Positions 9,330-17,741 of a stretch of 64,000 bases of DNA are shown piece after piece. The notes below the pieces were generated by a model. It saw only the letters and a program-made list of their open reading frames with translations. It ran no database searches and was not told the origin of the DNA. Every line of letters begins with the position of its first letter. The stretch's first letter is position 1. A program made the position numbers and the translations under genes. Origin of the DNA: UBA1309 sp047605645 (lineage in GTDB: Bacteria; Bacteroidota; Bacteroidia; Bacteroidales; Dysgonomonadaceae); the NCBI GenBank assembly GCA_047605645.1, contig JASGFJ010000011.1, positions 49,085-113,084 on the forward strand, in the 5' to 3' direction.

Positions 9330-10463
9330 ATGAATAAATTTTTAAACTTAGCTATTTCCGGATGTATCACAGCTATATTTTCTCTTTCTTGCTGTGCAAA
9401 ACAGGAAATGGAACCGACATTAAAAGATGCTTTTACCGGCAAATTCTACATCGGTACGGCATTGAACAGAGAGCAATATCTAGGTATTGACAAGAAAAGT
9501 GATAAAATCATACAATCGCAATTCAATGCAATTGTAGCCGAGAATTGTATGAAAAGTGAGAGAATTCAACCCAATGAAGGGAAATTCTTTTTTGATGATG
9601 CAGACAAATTTGTTGCATTTGGAGAGAAACACAAGATGTTCATCACCGGACATACGTTGATTTGGCATTCACAGGTTCCTTCCTGGTTTTTTGTGGATAA
9701 AAACGGGAAAGAGGTATCTCGAGAATTATTGATAGAGAGAATGAGAAACCACATACATACTGTGGTAGGACGTTATAAAGGGAGAATAAAAGGCTGGGAT
9801 GTTGTGAATGAAGCCATAGAAGATAATGGTTCATTCCGTAAAAGCAAGTTCTATCAAATCATCGGGGAAGACTTCATTAAGCTAGCTTTTCAATTTGCAC
9901 ATGAGGCAGATCCGAAGGCAGAACTTTATTATAACGATTACTCGATGTTTCTTCCCGGAAAACGAGAAGGAGTGATCCGCATGGTCAAATCGTTGCAGCA
10001 ACAAGGAGTAAAAATTGATGGAATTGGCATGCAGGGACATTTGGGTATGGATTACCCGGCTCTGGAAGAAGAGGAAAAAAGCATTGTCGAATTTGGAAAT
10101 TTAGGAGTAAAAGTAATGATTACAGAACTCGACCTAAGCATATTACCAACTCCGAGAGGTAACAGAGGAGCGAATATTGCCGATATGGCAGCTTATGAAG
10201 AACAAATGAATCCGTATAAAAAAGGGGTTCCGACAAACGTTGAATCGGAATGGCAGCAACGCTATCTGGATTTCTTCAAATTATTTTTGAAGCACAAAGA
10301 CGTGATTACCCGTGTTACATTGTGGGGAGTCAGTGACAGAGATTCCTGGAAAAACAATTTTCCGGTGAGAGGCCGTACCGATTATCCGCTTTTGTTTGAT
10401 CGGAATTTTCAGGCAAAACCGATAGTCCGGATGATTATTGATGAAGCGAAACGTACAAATTGA
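9330..10463 (+). CDS. GH10 endo-beta-1,4-xylanase, lipoprotein, single domain
   Basis: A 377-residue GH10 enzyme that hydrolyses internal xylose linkages. The N-terminus ends in a Cys-Cys pair at 21-22 (FSLSCC), so it is a probable lipoprotein. The catalytic barrel fills the rest, with TGHTLIWHSQVPSW at about 106-119, acid/base Glu161 in WDVVNEA and nucleophile Glu266 in MITELDLS. There is no binding module, unlike the GH10 at 42.9 kb, so this one more likely trims imported oligosaccharides in the periplasm. It starts 12 bases after the symporter gene, which indicates one transcript. The length is normal for a minimal GH10. Confidence 0.93.
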   Translation: MNKFLNLAISGCITAIFSLSCCAKQEMEPTLKDAFTGKFYIGTALNREQYLGIDKKSDKIIQSQFNAIVAENCMKSERIQPNEGKFFFDDADKFVAFGEKHKMFITGHTLIWHSQVPSWFFVDKNGKEVSRELLIERMRNHIHTVVGRYKGRIKGWDVVNEAIEDNGSFRKSKFYQIIGEDFIKLAFQFAHEADPKAELYYNDYSMFLPGKREGVIRMVKSLQQQGVKIDGIGMQGHLGMDYPALEEEEKSIVEFGNLGVKVMITELDLSILPTPRGNRGANIADMAAYEEQMNPYKKGVPTNVESEWQQRYLDFFKLFLKHKDVITRVTLWGVSDRDSWKNNFPVRGRTDYPLLFDRNFQAKPIVRMIIDEAKRTN

Positions 10464-10494
10464 ATATGACAAACCAAATAACGATAAAACAAAA

Positions 10495-11466
10495 ATGAAG
10501 ACACCAAGATACTTAGTTCCCGGCGATTACATGGCAGATCCTGCAGTGCATGTTTTTAATGGAAGACTCTATATTTACCCATCTCACGATAGAGAAAGCG
10601 GTATTGAAGAAAATGACAATGGCGATCATTTCGACATGAAAGATTATCATGTTTTTTCGACTGATGACATTGAAAATGGACAGATAGTCGATCACGGGGT
10701 TGCACTCGATGTAAAAGATATTGCCTGGGCCGGTCGACAACTTTGGGATTGCGATATTGCTTTCAAAGACGGTAAATATTACCTCTATTTCCCATTAAAA
10801 GATAAAAATGATATCTTTCGAATCGGAGTTGCAATAAGCGACAAACCGGAAGGACCGTTTATTCCTCAAAAAAATCCGATAAAAGGAAGTTACAGCATCG
10901 ACCCGGCTATTCTCGACGATGGTAATGGTTCTTACTATATGTATTTTGGAGGATTATGGGGCGGACAGCTGCAACGCTACAAAGACAATAAGGCTTTGGA
11001 ATGTGCACACCTTCCGGAAGGGGACGAACCGGCACTTCCATCGAAAATAGTAAAACTAAGCGACAATATGCTTGATTTTGCCGAAGAACCGAAAGATATT
11101 CTTATTCTTGATGAAAACGGGCAACCCTTGAAAGCCGGAGATGCGGAACGACGTTTTTTTGAAGCCTCTTGGGTACATAAATATCAGGGTAAATATTATT
11201 TCTCATACTCCACGGGAGATTCCCACTTACTTTGCTATGCGATAGGAGACAATCCGTATGGACCGTTTACTTATCAGGGGGTTATTCTGACTCCCGTTGT
11301 CGGATGGACCACACATCACGCAATTGCCGAGTTCAAGGGGAAATGGTATCTGTTTCACCACGACTGCGTTCCTTCGGGTGGACAGACATGGCTACGCAGC
11401 TTAAAGGTAGTCGAACTGGAATATGATGAATCAGGGAAGATAAAACCGATAAACGGAAAACAGTAG
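10495..11466 (+). CDS. xsa: GH43 xylosidase/arabinosidase without signal peptide (Xsa-like)
   Basis: A 323-residue single-domain GH43 starting MKTPRYLVPGDYMADPAVHV. I chose the ATG at 10495. An upstream ATG at 10438 would overlap the GH10 gene and add 19 residues unlike the family. Catalytic acids are the Asp in YMADPAV, the Asp in SIDPAILDD and the Glu in FFEASWVHKY. With no signal peptide it should be cytoplasmic. The N-terminal sequence strongly recalls Xsa, the bifunctional xylosidase/arabinosidase described in Bacteroides ovatus; that link is from memory of the family, not a search. It probably splits xylobiose or arabinosyl-xylose brought in by the neighbouring GPH symporter. Confidence 0.88.
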   Translation: MKTPRYLVPGDYMADPAVHVFNGRLYIYPSHDRESGIEENDNGDHFDMKDYHVFSTDDIENGQIVDHGVALDVKDIAWAGRQLWDCDIAFKDGKYYLYFPLKDKNDIFRIGVAISDKPEGPFIPQKNPIKGSYSIDPAILDDGNGSYYMYFGGLWGGQLQRYKDNKALECAHLPEGDEPALPSKIVKLSDNMLDFAEEPKDILILDENGQPLKAGDAERRFFEASWVHKYQGKYYFSYSTGDSHLLCYAIGDNPYGPFTYQGVILTPVVGWTTHHAIAEFKGKWYLFHHDCVPSGGQTWLRSLKVVELEYDESGKIKPINGKQ

Positions 11467-11672
11467 ATTGATTGGTAGATATCTCCGGAAACGTATCTCC
11501 GAGAAGGTTGTAGAATATCGCATGCAATGTTTTCAGAGAAAAGTTTCCGGGGAAATTATCTTTAAATGTTTTGACTGAAAAACAAATTCTTTCCTCTATC
11601 ACAGTGCTTGCATATCCATCATGGCACTATTACAGAACAGACGAACTGTTATTATTGAAACCTATTCTTAGA

Positions 11673-12908
11673 ATGAAAAATACGATAAAAACAAAGTATA
11701 CTTTTCTATATGCTGCATTGATAGTTATTTCTATCTTTTCCTCTTTGCAGGTTTCGGCTCAAATCGGACTCAAGTCCAAAATATGGACAGGTACCTGGGC
11801 TACAGCTCCTCAACGGGTTGAGCCAAACAATATGCCTCCCGACCCGGGTCTTACGAATAACACTTTACGCCAAATAGTAAGAGTATCCATTGGAGGAAAT
11901 GTCATCAGAGTCCGGCTGTCCAATCTTTTCGGAGAGAAACCCTCAGAACTGAAAATGGTTGCTGTGGCTTTATCCAAAGGAGGAAGTCTTATCGATGAGT
12001 CCAAACAAAAACTTTTGACATTCCAGGGTAAACATGAGATCACATTGCAACCGGGTCAGGAAATTCTATCCGATGCTCTTAAATTTAGGCTTGATGCCGG
12101 AATGCATCTGGCCATTACGATTGCATTTGGCAACGTCTCCCCATCTCTTACCGGACATCCGGGTTCCCGCACCACCTCTTATATTTTAACGGGGAACAAG
12201 GTGCTTTCCGCACATACGGAAGAAGCTGTAACTACAGACCACTGGTATATTATCAATGGCATTGAAGTCCTAACTCAGACCTCGTCAAGCAGTATTGCCA
12301 TACTCGGAAACTCGATCACCGACGGACGAGGTTCAGGAACAAATATGCAAAACCGTTGGACAGATGTACTATCCGAAAGATTACTAAAAAATAAAAAAAC
12401 TCGCCACATAGGTGTCCTTAACTTGGGAATCGGAGGCAATTGCGTGTTACAAGGAGGATTAGGGCCTTGTGCTGTGAATCGCTTCGATCGTGACATTCTG
12501 GGGCAGAGCAACGTGAAGTGGATAATTATTCTCGAAGGAATAAATGACATAGGTGCTATACAAACGGCAGAAAGAGCTACCGAGACAGCTCAAAAGCTGA
12601 TAGGTGCATACACAAACATGATAGATAAGGCCCACAAAAAAGGACTCAAAGTCTTTGGAGCTACGATTCTGCCATTCGCCCGTTCATTCTATGATAAAGA
12701 CTTCAGACAGCATGCCAGAGATATCGTCAATGAATGGATTCGTCACAGCAATCACTTTGACGGAGTTATAGATTTCGACAAAATCATGCGAAATCCGGAA
12801 AACCCCGACACAATATTGCCGGACATGCACGACAATGATTTTCTGCACCCGAATCAGGCTGGCTACAGAAAAATGGGAAATGCTATCGATCTGCATCTTT
12901 TTGATTAA
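11673..12908 (+). CDS. Secreted SGNH/GDSL-family carbohydrate esterase
   Basis: About 411 residues from the ATG at 11673, which gives a clean signal peptide ending in SAQ. Longer in-frame reading to 11571 has no credible start context. An N-terminal beta-rich domain (about 30-190) precedes an SGNH hydrolase domain. The family blocks are visible: block I GNSITDGRG with the nucleophile Ser, block II GIGGN with oxyanion Gly, block III EGINDIG with oxyanion Asn, and block V DFLHPNQAGY with the Asp-His pair. These enzymes remove acetyl or other acyl groups from polysaccharides. Here it begins a run of four esterase genes, so deacylation of xylan is the likely role. The exact CE family is not assigned. 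Confidence 0.85.
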   Translation: MKNTIKTKYTFLYAALIVISIFSSLQVSAQIGLKSKIWTGTWATAPQRVEPNNMPPDPGLTNNTLRQIVRVSIGGNVIRVRLSNLFGEKPSELKMVAVALSKGGSLIDESKQKLLTFQGKHEITLQPGQEILSDALKFRLDAGMHLAITIAFGNVSPSLTGHPGSRTTSYILTGNKVLSAHTEEAVTTDHWYIINGIEVLTQTSSSSIAILGNSITDGRGSGTNMQNRWTDVLSERLLKNKKTRHIGVLNLGIGGNCVLQGGLGPCAVNRFDRDILGQSNVKWIIILEGINDIGAIQTAERATETAQKLIGAYTNMIDKAHKKGLKVFGATILPFARSFYDKDFRQHARDIVNEWIRHSNHFDGVIDFDKIMRNPENPDTILPDMHDNDFLHPNQAGYRKMGNAIDLHLFD

Positions 12909-12959
12909 AACACATGAATTTATGATTTTCAAAATTTAATAGTATTAAAAGTATATACG

Positions 12960-13796
12960 ATGAAAACTTTTCTAAAATTATTTCTATTTGTTAGTTTATT
13001 TTTAATGAGTGGAAAGGCAATGTGCCAAGACAAAAACTTCTACATATTCCTTTGTTTCGGCCAATCAAACATGGAAGGAAATGCCAAATTCCAACCGCAG
13101 GATACAGTCGGAGTAGATCCACGCTTCAAGGTATTATCCACCTTGGATTGTCCTGAATTGGGACGTATTAAAGGACATTGGTATACAGCGGTTCCTCCTT
13201 TATGTCGCTGCGGAACAGGTCTGACTCCGGCTGATTATTTCGGCCGTACGATGCTCGCAAAACTACCCAAAAAGGTAAAAATAGGAATAATAAATGTATC
13301 AATAGGTGGATGCAAAATTGAACTTTTCGATAAAGACAACTACACATCTTATACAGCAACAGCTCCCGACTGGATGAAAAATATGATTAAGGATTACAAT
13401 GGAGATCCTTACGGACGCCTTGTTGAAATGGCTAAAATAGCACAACAATATGGCGTCGTGAAAGGGATATTGCTTCATCAGGGAGAATCTAACACGGGAG
13501 ATTCGACATGGACAAAAAAAGTAAAACTTGTGTATGATAATCTGATAACTGATTTAAAATTAAATCCCAAAAAGACACCTCTTCTTGCAGGGCAACTGTT
13601 GTCGGCTGAGCAAGGAGGCAAGTGTGCCAGCATGAATTCAATCATTGCCACTCTCCCCCAGGTGATTCCCAACTCATACATCATTTCATCTGCAGGTTGC
13701 ACTGGTGTGGCCGACGGATTACATTTTACGGCTGAAGGCTATCGATTGCTGGGGAAAAGATACGGAGAAAAAATGCTTTCGCTTTTAGGCTATTGA
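12960..13796 (+). CDS. Secreted CE6/SASA-type acetyl xylan esterase
   Basis: A 278-residue exported protein with a signal peptide to about residue 22. It carries the sialate O-acetylesterase-like (SASA, DUF303/CE6) pattern: CFGQSNMEGN near residue 33 with the nucleophile Ser, NVSIGGCKIE as the oxyanion strand, LLHQGESN at about 170, and ADGLHFTAEGYR near the C-terminus with the catalytic Asp/His. CE6 members deacetylate xylan. It sits 52 bases after the SGNH gene on the same strand. Together with the CE1 and BD-FAE-like genes downstream it forms an esterase block aimed at acetylated and feruloylated xylan. Confidence 0.87.
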   Translation: MKTFLKLFLFVSLFLMSGKAMCQDKNFYIFLCFGQSNMEGNAKFQPQDTVGVDPRFKVLSTLDCPELGRIKGHWYTAVPPLCRCGTGLTPADYFGRTMLAKLPKKVKIGIINVSIGGCKIELFDKDNYTSYTATAPDWMKNMIKDYNGDPYGRLVEMAKIAQQYGVVKGILLHQGESNTGDSTWTKKVKLVYDNLITDLKLNPKKTPLLAGQLLSAEQGGKCASMNSIIATLPQVIPNSYIISSAGCTGVADGLHFTAEGYRLLGKRYGEKMLSLLGY

Positions 13797-13993
13797 AAAT
13801 AAGAGGTAAATCCGCATTACAACAGCTTCGCGTGTTCGCCGACCAATAAATCAGTATTCACTCTTTCTTTTTAATACATGAAAAAATAATCAATAGATGG
13901 GACTGAACCTGACTTCTTTAGATATTCTAAATGCTTAGAATTAATAAAAATCGAGTAAGTCCCATATATCCAAACAAAAACCAAATTAATCCT

Positions 13994-14629
13994 ATGAAAA
14001 AAATTGTAATTATATCTTTCTGGATAATGGCTTTTTCAGCCTTTTCTCAACAGAGTAGGAATGCTTTTCTTTTCAAAGATCTGCAACCTGCAACGGTACA
14101 TTTTTCGAATGGACAAACCTCAAAAGAGAAAGTTAATTTCAATATGGTCGACAATCAGGTTTATTTCTTAGACAAAAACGATTCTCAAGTCAAAGTTATA
14201 AACCAGACCATCCTTATTGATTCAATTAACACCGAACAACGTACATTCCTTTATGACGCGAAAAACGGTATTCGGGAAATTGTCAGCCACACACCACTTA
14301 TTTACGTTCAATATATTCCAAAGCAAAAAATCGGAGCATCTCAGGCTGCATATGGAGGAACCAGCGAAACATCCTCTGTATCCACCTATTCTCAATTTAG
14401 GACGGATGGAGTAAAAATATTGCAAGATTTGAATTTTGATATTACAAAATACGAAACCATGTTTTGGATTATCAATCAGGGGAAAGAAAAAAAGTTCTCA
14501 GGGTTGAAAGAGTTAATTAAAATTTTCCCAAACAAAGGACAAGCACTGAAAGAATACAACTCCGAAAAGCATATCAACTTCAAGAATATTGCCGAAGTAG
14601 TTGCCGCATGTGAGTTTGCAAGCAAATAG
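13994..14629 (+). CDS. Secreted protein of unknown function inside the esterase block
   Basis: About 211 residues starting at the ATG at 13994, where MKKIVIISFWIMAFSAFSQQ is a good signal peptide; an ATG at 13931 would bury it. I do not recognise an enzyme motif. The first half looks beta-rich, with alternating hydrophobic residues and a repeated 'N-x-V-Y-F-x-D' style. The last quarter, KKFSGLKELIKIFPNKGQAL and onward, is helical and resembles the C-terminal segment seen in many uncharacterised Bacteroidota secreted proteins ('L-x-K-x-F-P-x-K...'). There is no Cys for a lipid anchor. It lies between a CE6-type and a double CE1 gene, so a role in xylan recognition or processing is possible but unproven. 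Gaps of about 200 and 70 bases on either side leave room for its own promoter. Confidence 0.7.
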   Translation: MKKIVIISFWIMAFSAFSQQSRNAFLFKDLQPATVHFSNGQTSKEKVNFNMVDNQVYFLDKNDSQVKVINQTILIDSINTEQRTFLYDAKNGIREIVSHTPLIYVQYIPKQKIGASQAAYGGTSETSSVSTYSQFRTDGVKILQDLNFDITKYETMFWIINQGKEKKFSGLKELIKIFPNKGQALKEYNSEKHINFKNIAEVVAACEFASK

Positions 14630-14698
14630 CGGCAACTTTATCACATACAATACGAATATTCTATTGAAAAAATATTCATTTTGAAATAATTAATCATC

Positions 14699-16669
14699 AT
14701 GAAAAAGCTTTTTTTATTATTCTCATTCATTTTTGGATTTGGCATATCAACCTATGCTCAGCAATTTACACCGGCTCCATCTGGCTATGATGCCAAAAGA
14801 GAGGGAATTAAGACCGGAAAAATAGACACCATCACCTACCCTTCTGCCACAGTCGGAAATACCCGCCGGGCTTTGATTTATCTACCGCCGGGTTACTCTC
14901 CCAAAGAGAAATATCCCGTTCTTTACCTGTTGCACGGCATTGGTGGTGATGAAAAAGAATGGTTTGTACATGGAACACCTCAGGTTATTCTGGACAATCT
15001 TTATGCCGATAAAAAAATTGCCCCGATGATTGTAGTATTGCCAAACGGCAGAGCGGCGAAAGACGATCGAGCTACAGGTGACATTATGGCAAAAGACAAA
15101 GTAGAAGCTTTTGCAACCTTCGAAAGAGATTTAATCCAGGATCTGATTCCTTATGTCGAAAAAACGTTTCCTGTATACAAGGACAGACAGAAAAGGGCAA
15201 TTGCAGGATTATCGATGGGGGGAGGACAATCTCTAAACTTCGGACTTGGTAACTTAGACACATTTGCCTGGATTGGAGGTTTTTCTTCGGCTCCGAACAC
15301 AAAAGAGCCACAACAACTTGTTCCGAACCCGCAAAAAACCAGAAATGAATTAAAATTGCTTTGGATTTCATGCGGAGATAAAGACGGACTACTGAACTTC
15401 AGTAAGCGGACTCACGACTATCTCGTAAGCAATCAGATACCACATATCTACCAGGTAATTCCCGGAGGATATCATGACTTTAAAGTATGGAAACAGAATC
15501 TTTATATGTTTGCCCAATTATTATTCAAACCGATAGATGATAAACTGTTGGCACAATACAGCAACATTCCGGACACGCATCCGCAAGCTGTTTCAGCCTC
15601 CACCAATGTTCCCGGAGCACCATATCCACAAATATTGGCCGACAACAGAGTATTGTTTCGCATAAAAGCGCCAAACGCTCAACATGTCCAGGTCGATTTA
15701 GGGAAAAAATATGATATGGTGAAAGAAGAAGAAGGCTCATGGGCAGTAACAACTGATCCTATTGTTGTCGGATTTCACTATTATTCTATCTTAATTGACG
15801 GAGTTGCTGTATGCGACCCATCCTCACAAACTTTTTACGGGATGGGAAGAATGGCTAGCGGTATAGAAATACCGGAAAAGGGAGTCGATTACTACACCAT
15901 GCAGAATGTAGATCATGGCCAGATTCGCCAATTACGTTATTTCTCGAATACGACACAAACCTGGCGTCGTGCATTTGTATATACACCGGCCGGATATGAT
16001 GCAAACACATCCGACCGTTATCCCGTTCTTTATCTATTGCACGGCGGCGGAGAAGATGAAACCGGATGGCCTCATCAGGGAAAGATGGATGCTATTATGG
16101 ATAATTTGATTGCAAGCCGAGAAGCAAAAGCGATGATTGTAGTCATGGACAATGGTTACGCTGTTGATCCGACTGATTCGGGCAATAAATCACAGCAGGG
16201 ACTTCGGGGATTGTTTGCAAACAGTGCATTGGAAAAAGTATATATCAATGAACTGATACCCATGATAGACAAAACATTCAGAACCATTGGCGACCGGGAG
16301 CACCGGGCAATTGCAGGTCTTTCCATGGGAGGATTTCAGTCATTTCAAATTGCAATGACAAACACTGACAAATTTGCAAACGTCGGAGGTTTCAGCGGAG
16401 GCGGAATGGTTCAACCCGGAGAAGATTTTAATAAGATGTATAGTGGTGTATGGACAAATACAAATGATTTCAATCAAAAAATGAAATTAGTATACCTTAG
16501 TATAGGTACAGATGAACCTGCCAATATGTATCAAACTGTCAATCGTTTTCATCAGGAGATGAACAAAGCGGGAATCAATCACACCTACTACGAATCGCCG
16601 GGAACATCGCACGAATGGCTCTCCTGGAGACGTTCACTAAAACAATTTGCATCATTATTATTTAAATAA
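14699..16669 (+). CDS. Double-CE1 esterase (feruloyl/acetyl xylan esterase type) with central E-set domain
   Basis: A 656-residue exported protein with a signal peptide to about residue 20. It contains two complete CE1 alpha/beta-hydrolase domains. Domain 1 (about 40-280) has nucleophile Ser172 in AIAGLSMGGG, acids Asp228/Asp230 in SCGDKDG and His259 in GYHDFKVW. Residues about 305-385 form a CBM48/early-set-like beta domain. Domain 2 (about 405-656) has Ser542 in AIAGLSMGGF and His638 in SPGTSHEWLSWRR. Both triads look intact. Dual-CE1 enzymes of this layout occur in Bacteroidota xylan loci and cut ferulate or acetate esters. The halves differ enough to suggest different acyl preferences rather than simple duplication. 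Confidence 0.9.
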   Translation: MKKLFLLFSFIFGFGISTYAQQFTPAPSGYDAKREGIKTGKIDTITYPSATVGNTRRALIYLPPGYSPKEKYPVLYLLHGIGGDEKEWFVHGTPQVILDNLYADKKIAPMIVVLPNGRAAKDDRATGDIMAKDKVEAFATFERDLIQDLIPYVEKTFPVYKDRQKRAIAGLSMGGGQSLNFGLGNLDTFAWIGGFSSAPNTKEPQQLVPNPQKTRNELKLLWISCGDKDGLLNFSKRTHDYLVSNQIPHIYQVIPGGYHDFKVWKQNLYMFAQLLFKPIDDKLLAQYSNIPDTHPQAVSASTNVPGAPYPQILADNRVLFRIKAPNAQHVQVDLGKKYDMVKEEEGSWAVTTDPIVVGFHYYSILIDGVAVCDPSSQTFYGMGRMASGIEIPEKGVDYYTMQNVDHGQIRQLRYFSNTTQTWRRAFVYTPAGYDANTSDRYPVLYLLHGGGEDETGWPHQGKMDAIMDNLIASREAKAMIVVMDNGYAVDPTDSGNKSQQGLRGLFANSALEKVYINELIPMIDKTFRTIGDREHRAIAGLSMGGFQSFQIAMTNTDKFANVGGFSGGGMVQPGEDFNKMYSGVWTNTNDFNQKMKLVYLSIGTDEPANMYQTVNRFHQEMNKAGINHTYYESPGTSHEWLSWRRSLKQFASLLFK

Positions 16670-16680
16670 ATGTTACCCTG

Positions 16681-17610
16681 ATGAAATACAACCTGATTAT
16701 TATTTTCTTGTTTTTGAGCGCCATACATTGTTTTGGACAAGAGTATTCATCATGCTGGAAAGATGTAAACTACGCAGGAGATTCTGCAATATATCACCAA
16801 CTTGATATCTATCTGCCCAAAACACCCGCAACCAATTATCCGGTGGTCGTTTATATTTATGGAAGTGCATGGATGTCTAATCATTCAAAAGGCGCAGACA
16901 TGAACACCATTGGCAAGGCATTACTTGATGCAGGTTTTGCGGTTGTCACACCAAACCACCGGTCAAGTATGGATGCTAAATTTCCGGCACCGGTCAATGA
17001 CATCAAAGCAGCCATCCGTTTCATTCGGGCAAAAGCAGCAGATTATAAAATCGATACTACATTTGTGGCCATATCGGGAAGTTCTTCCGGAGGCAATATG
17101 GCGGCAATGGCAGGAACTTCCAGATTTACCAAACTGAAAACAATCGGAAACACTACGGTCGATATTGAAGGAGAAGTCGGCAAATATACAAATGCAAGCA
17201 GCTCTGTAGATGCTGTAGTTGATTGGTTTGGTCCGACCAATATGCTTGTGATGGATTCATGCGGAGGAACCGACTTTGTACACAATGATGCAAACTCTCC
17301 CGCTTCGCTTTATATTGGCGGACCTATCCAGGAAAATAAAGAAAAAACCTTACTTGCAAGCCCGATGTCCTATATCAATCAGGCCACCCCTCCTTTCCTC
17401 ATTTTCCACGGAGATAAAGATCGAGTAGTTCCCCATTGCCAAAGTGAGTTACTCTATGAAGCATTGCAAAAAGCGGGTGTCAAGAGTTATTTTTATCTTG
17501 TTCCGGAAGGTCAGCATGGCCCGGGTGTGCATAGTGAGGAAAACATAAAGAAAATGGTAGATTTTCTACTCAACTGCAAAAATCAAAAATCACTCTCTAT
17601 GAATAAGTAA
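16681..17610 (+). CDS. Secreted alpha/beta-hydrolase esterase, BD-FAE-like
   Basis: A 309-residue exported protein with a signal peptide ending near CFGQ at residue 20. The fold is the alpha/beta hydrolase of the BD-FAE (bifunctional deacetylase/feruloyl esterase-like) group. VVYIYGSAW is the oxyanion strand near 55-63, GSSSGGNMA carries the nucleophile Ser near 143, FHGDKDRVVP carries the Asp near 245, and GQHGPG carries the His near 278. It begins 12 bases after the dual-CE1 gene, so the two are cotranscribed. It probably handles a xylan ester the CE1 protein leaves. An extra segment around 160-185 (TTVDIEGEVGKYT) is typical of this subgroup. Confidence 0.85.
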   Translation: MKYNLIIIFLFLSAIHCFGQEYSSCWKDVNYAGDSAIYHQLDIYLPKTPATNYPVVVYIYGSAWMSNHSKGADMNTIGKALLDAGFAVVTPNHRSSMDAKFPAPVNDIKAAIRFIRAKAADYKIDTTFVAISGSSSGGNMAAMAGTSRFTKLKTIGNTTVDIEGEVGKYTNASSSVDAVVDWFGPTNMLVMDSCGGTDFVHNDANSPASLYIGGPIQENKEKTLLASPMSYINQATPPFLIFHGDKDRVVPHCQSELLYEALQKAGVKSYFYLVPEGQHGPGVHSEENIKKMVDFLLNCKNQKSLSMNK

Positions 17611-17741
17611 ATTCCCATAAAAGAGAAGGTGGACTCAATAAATCAAACAGAATATAAATAACTAGCTGTTTTTAGAAGAACCATTCAACTCATAGAAAGA
17701 CGAATTAGAAAGAAATAATAAATTACAAAATCGAAATACGA

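Noticed and set aside
10438..10494. ATG at 10438 as start of the signal-less GH43 gene
   Set aside because: It overlaps the GH10 gene and adds 19 residues unlike the family; ATG at 10495 starts the expected MKTPRYLVPGDY.
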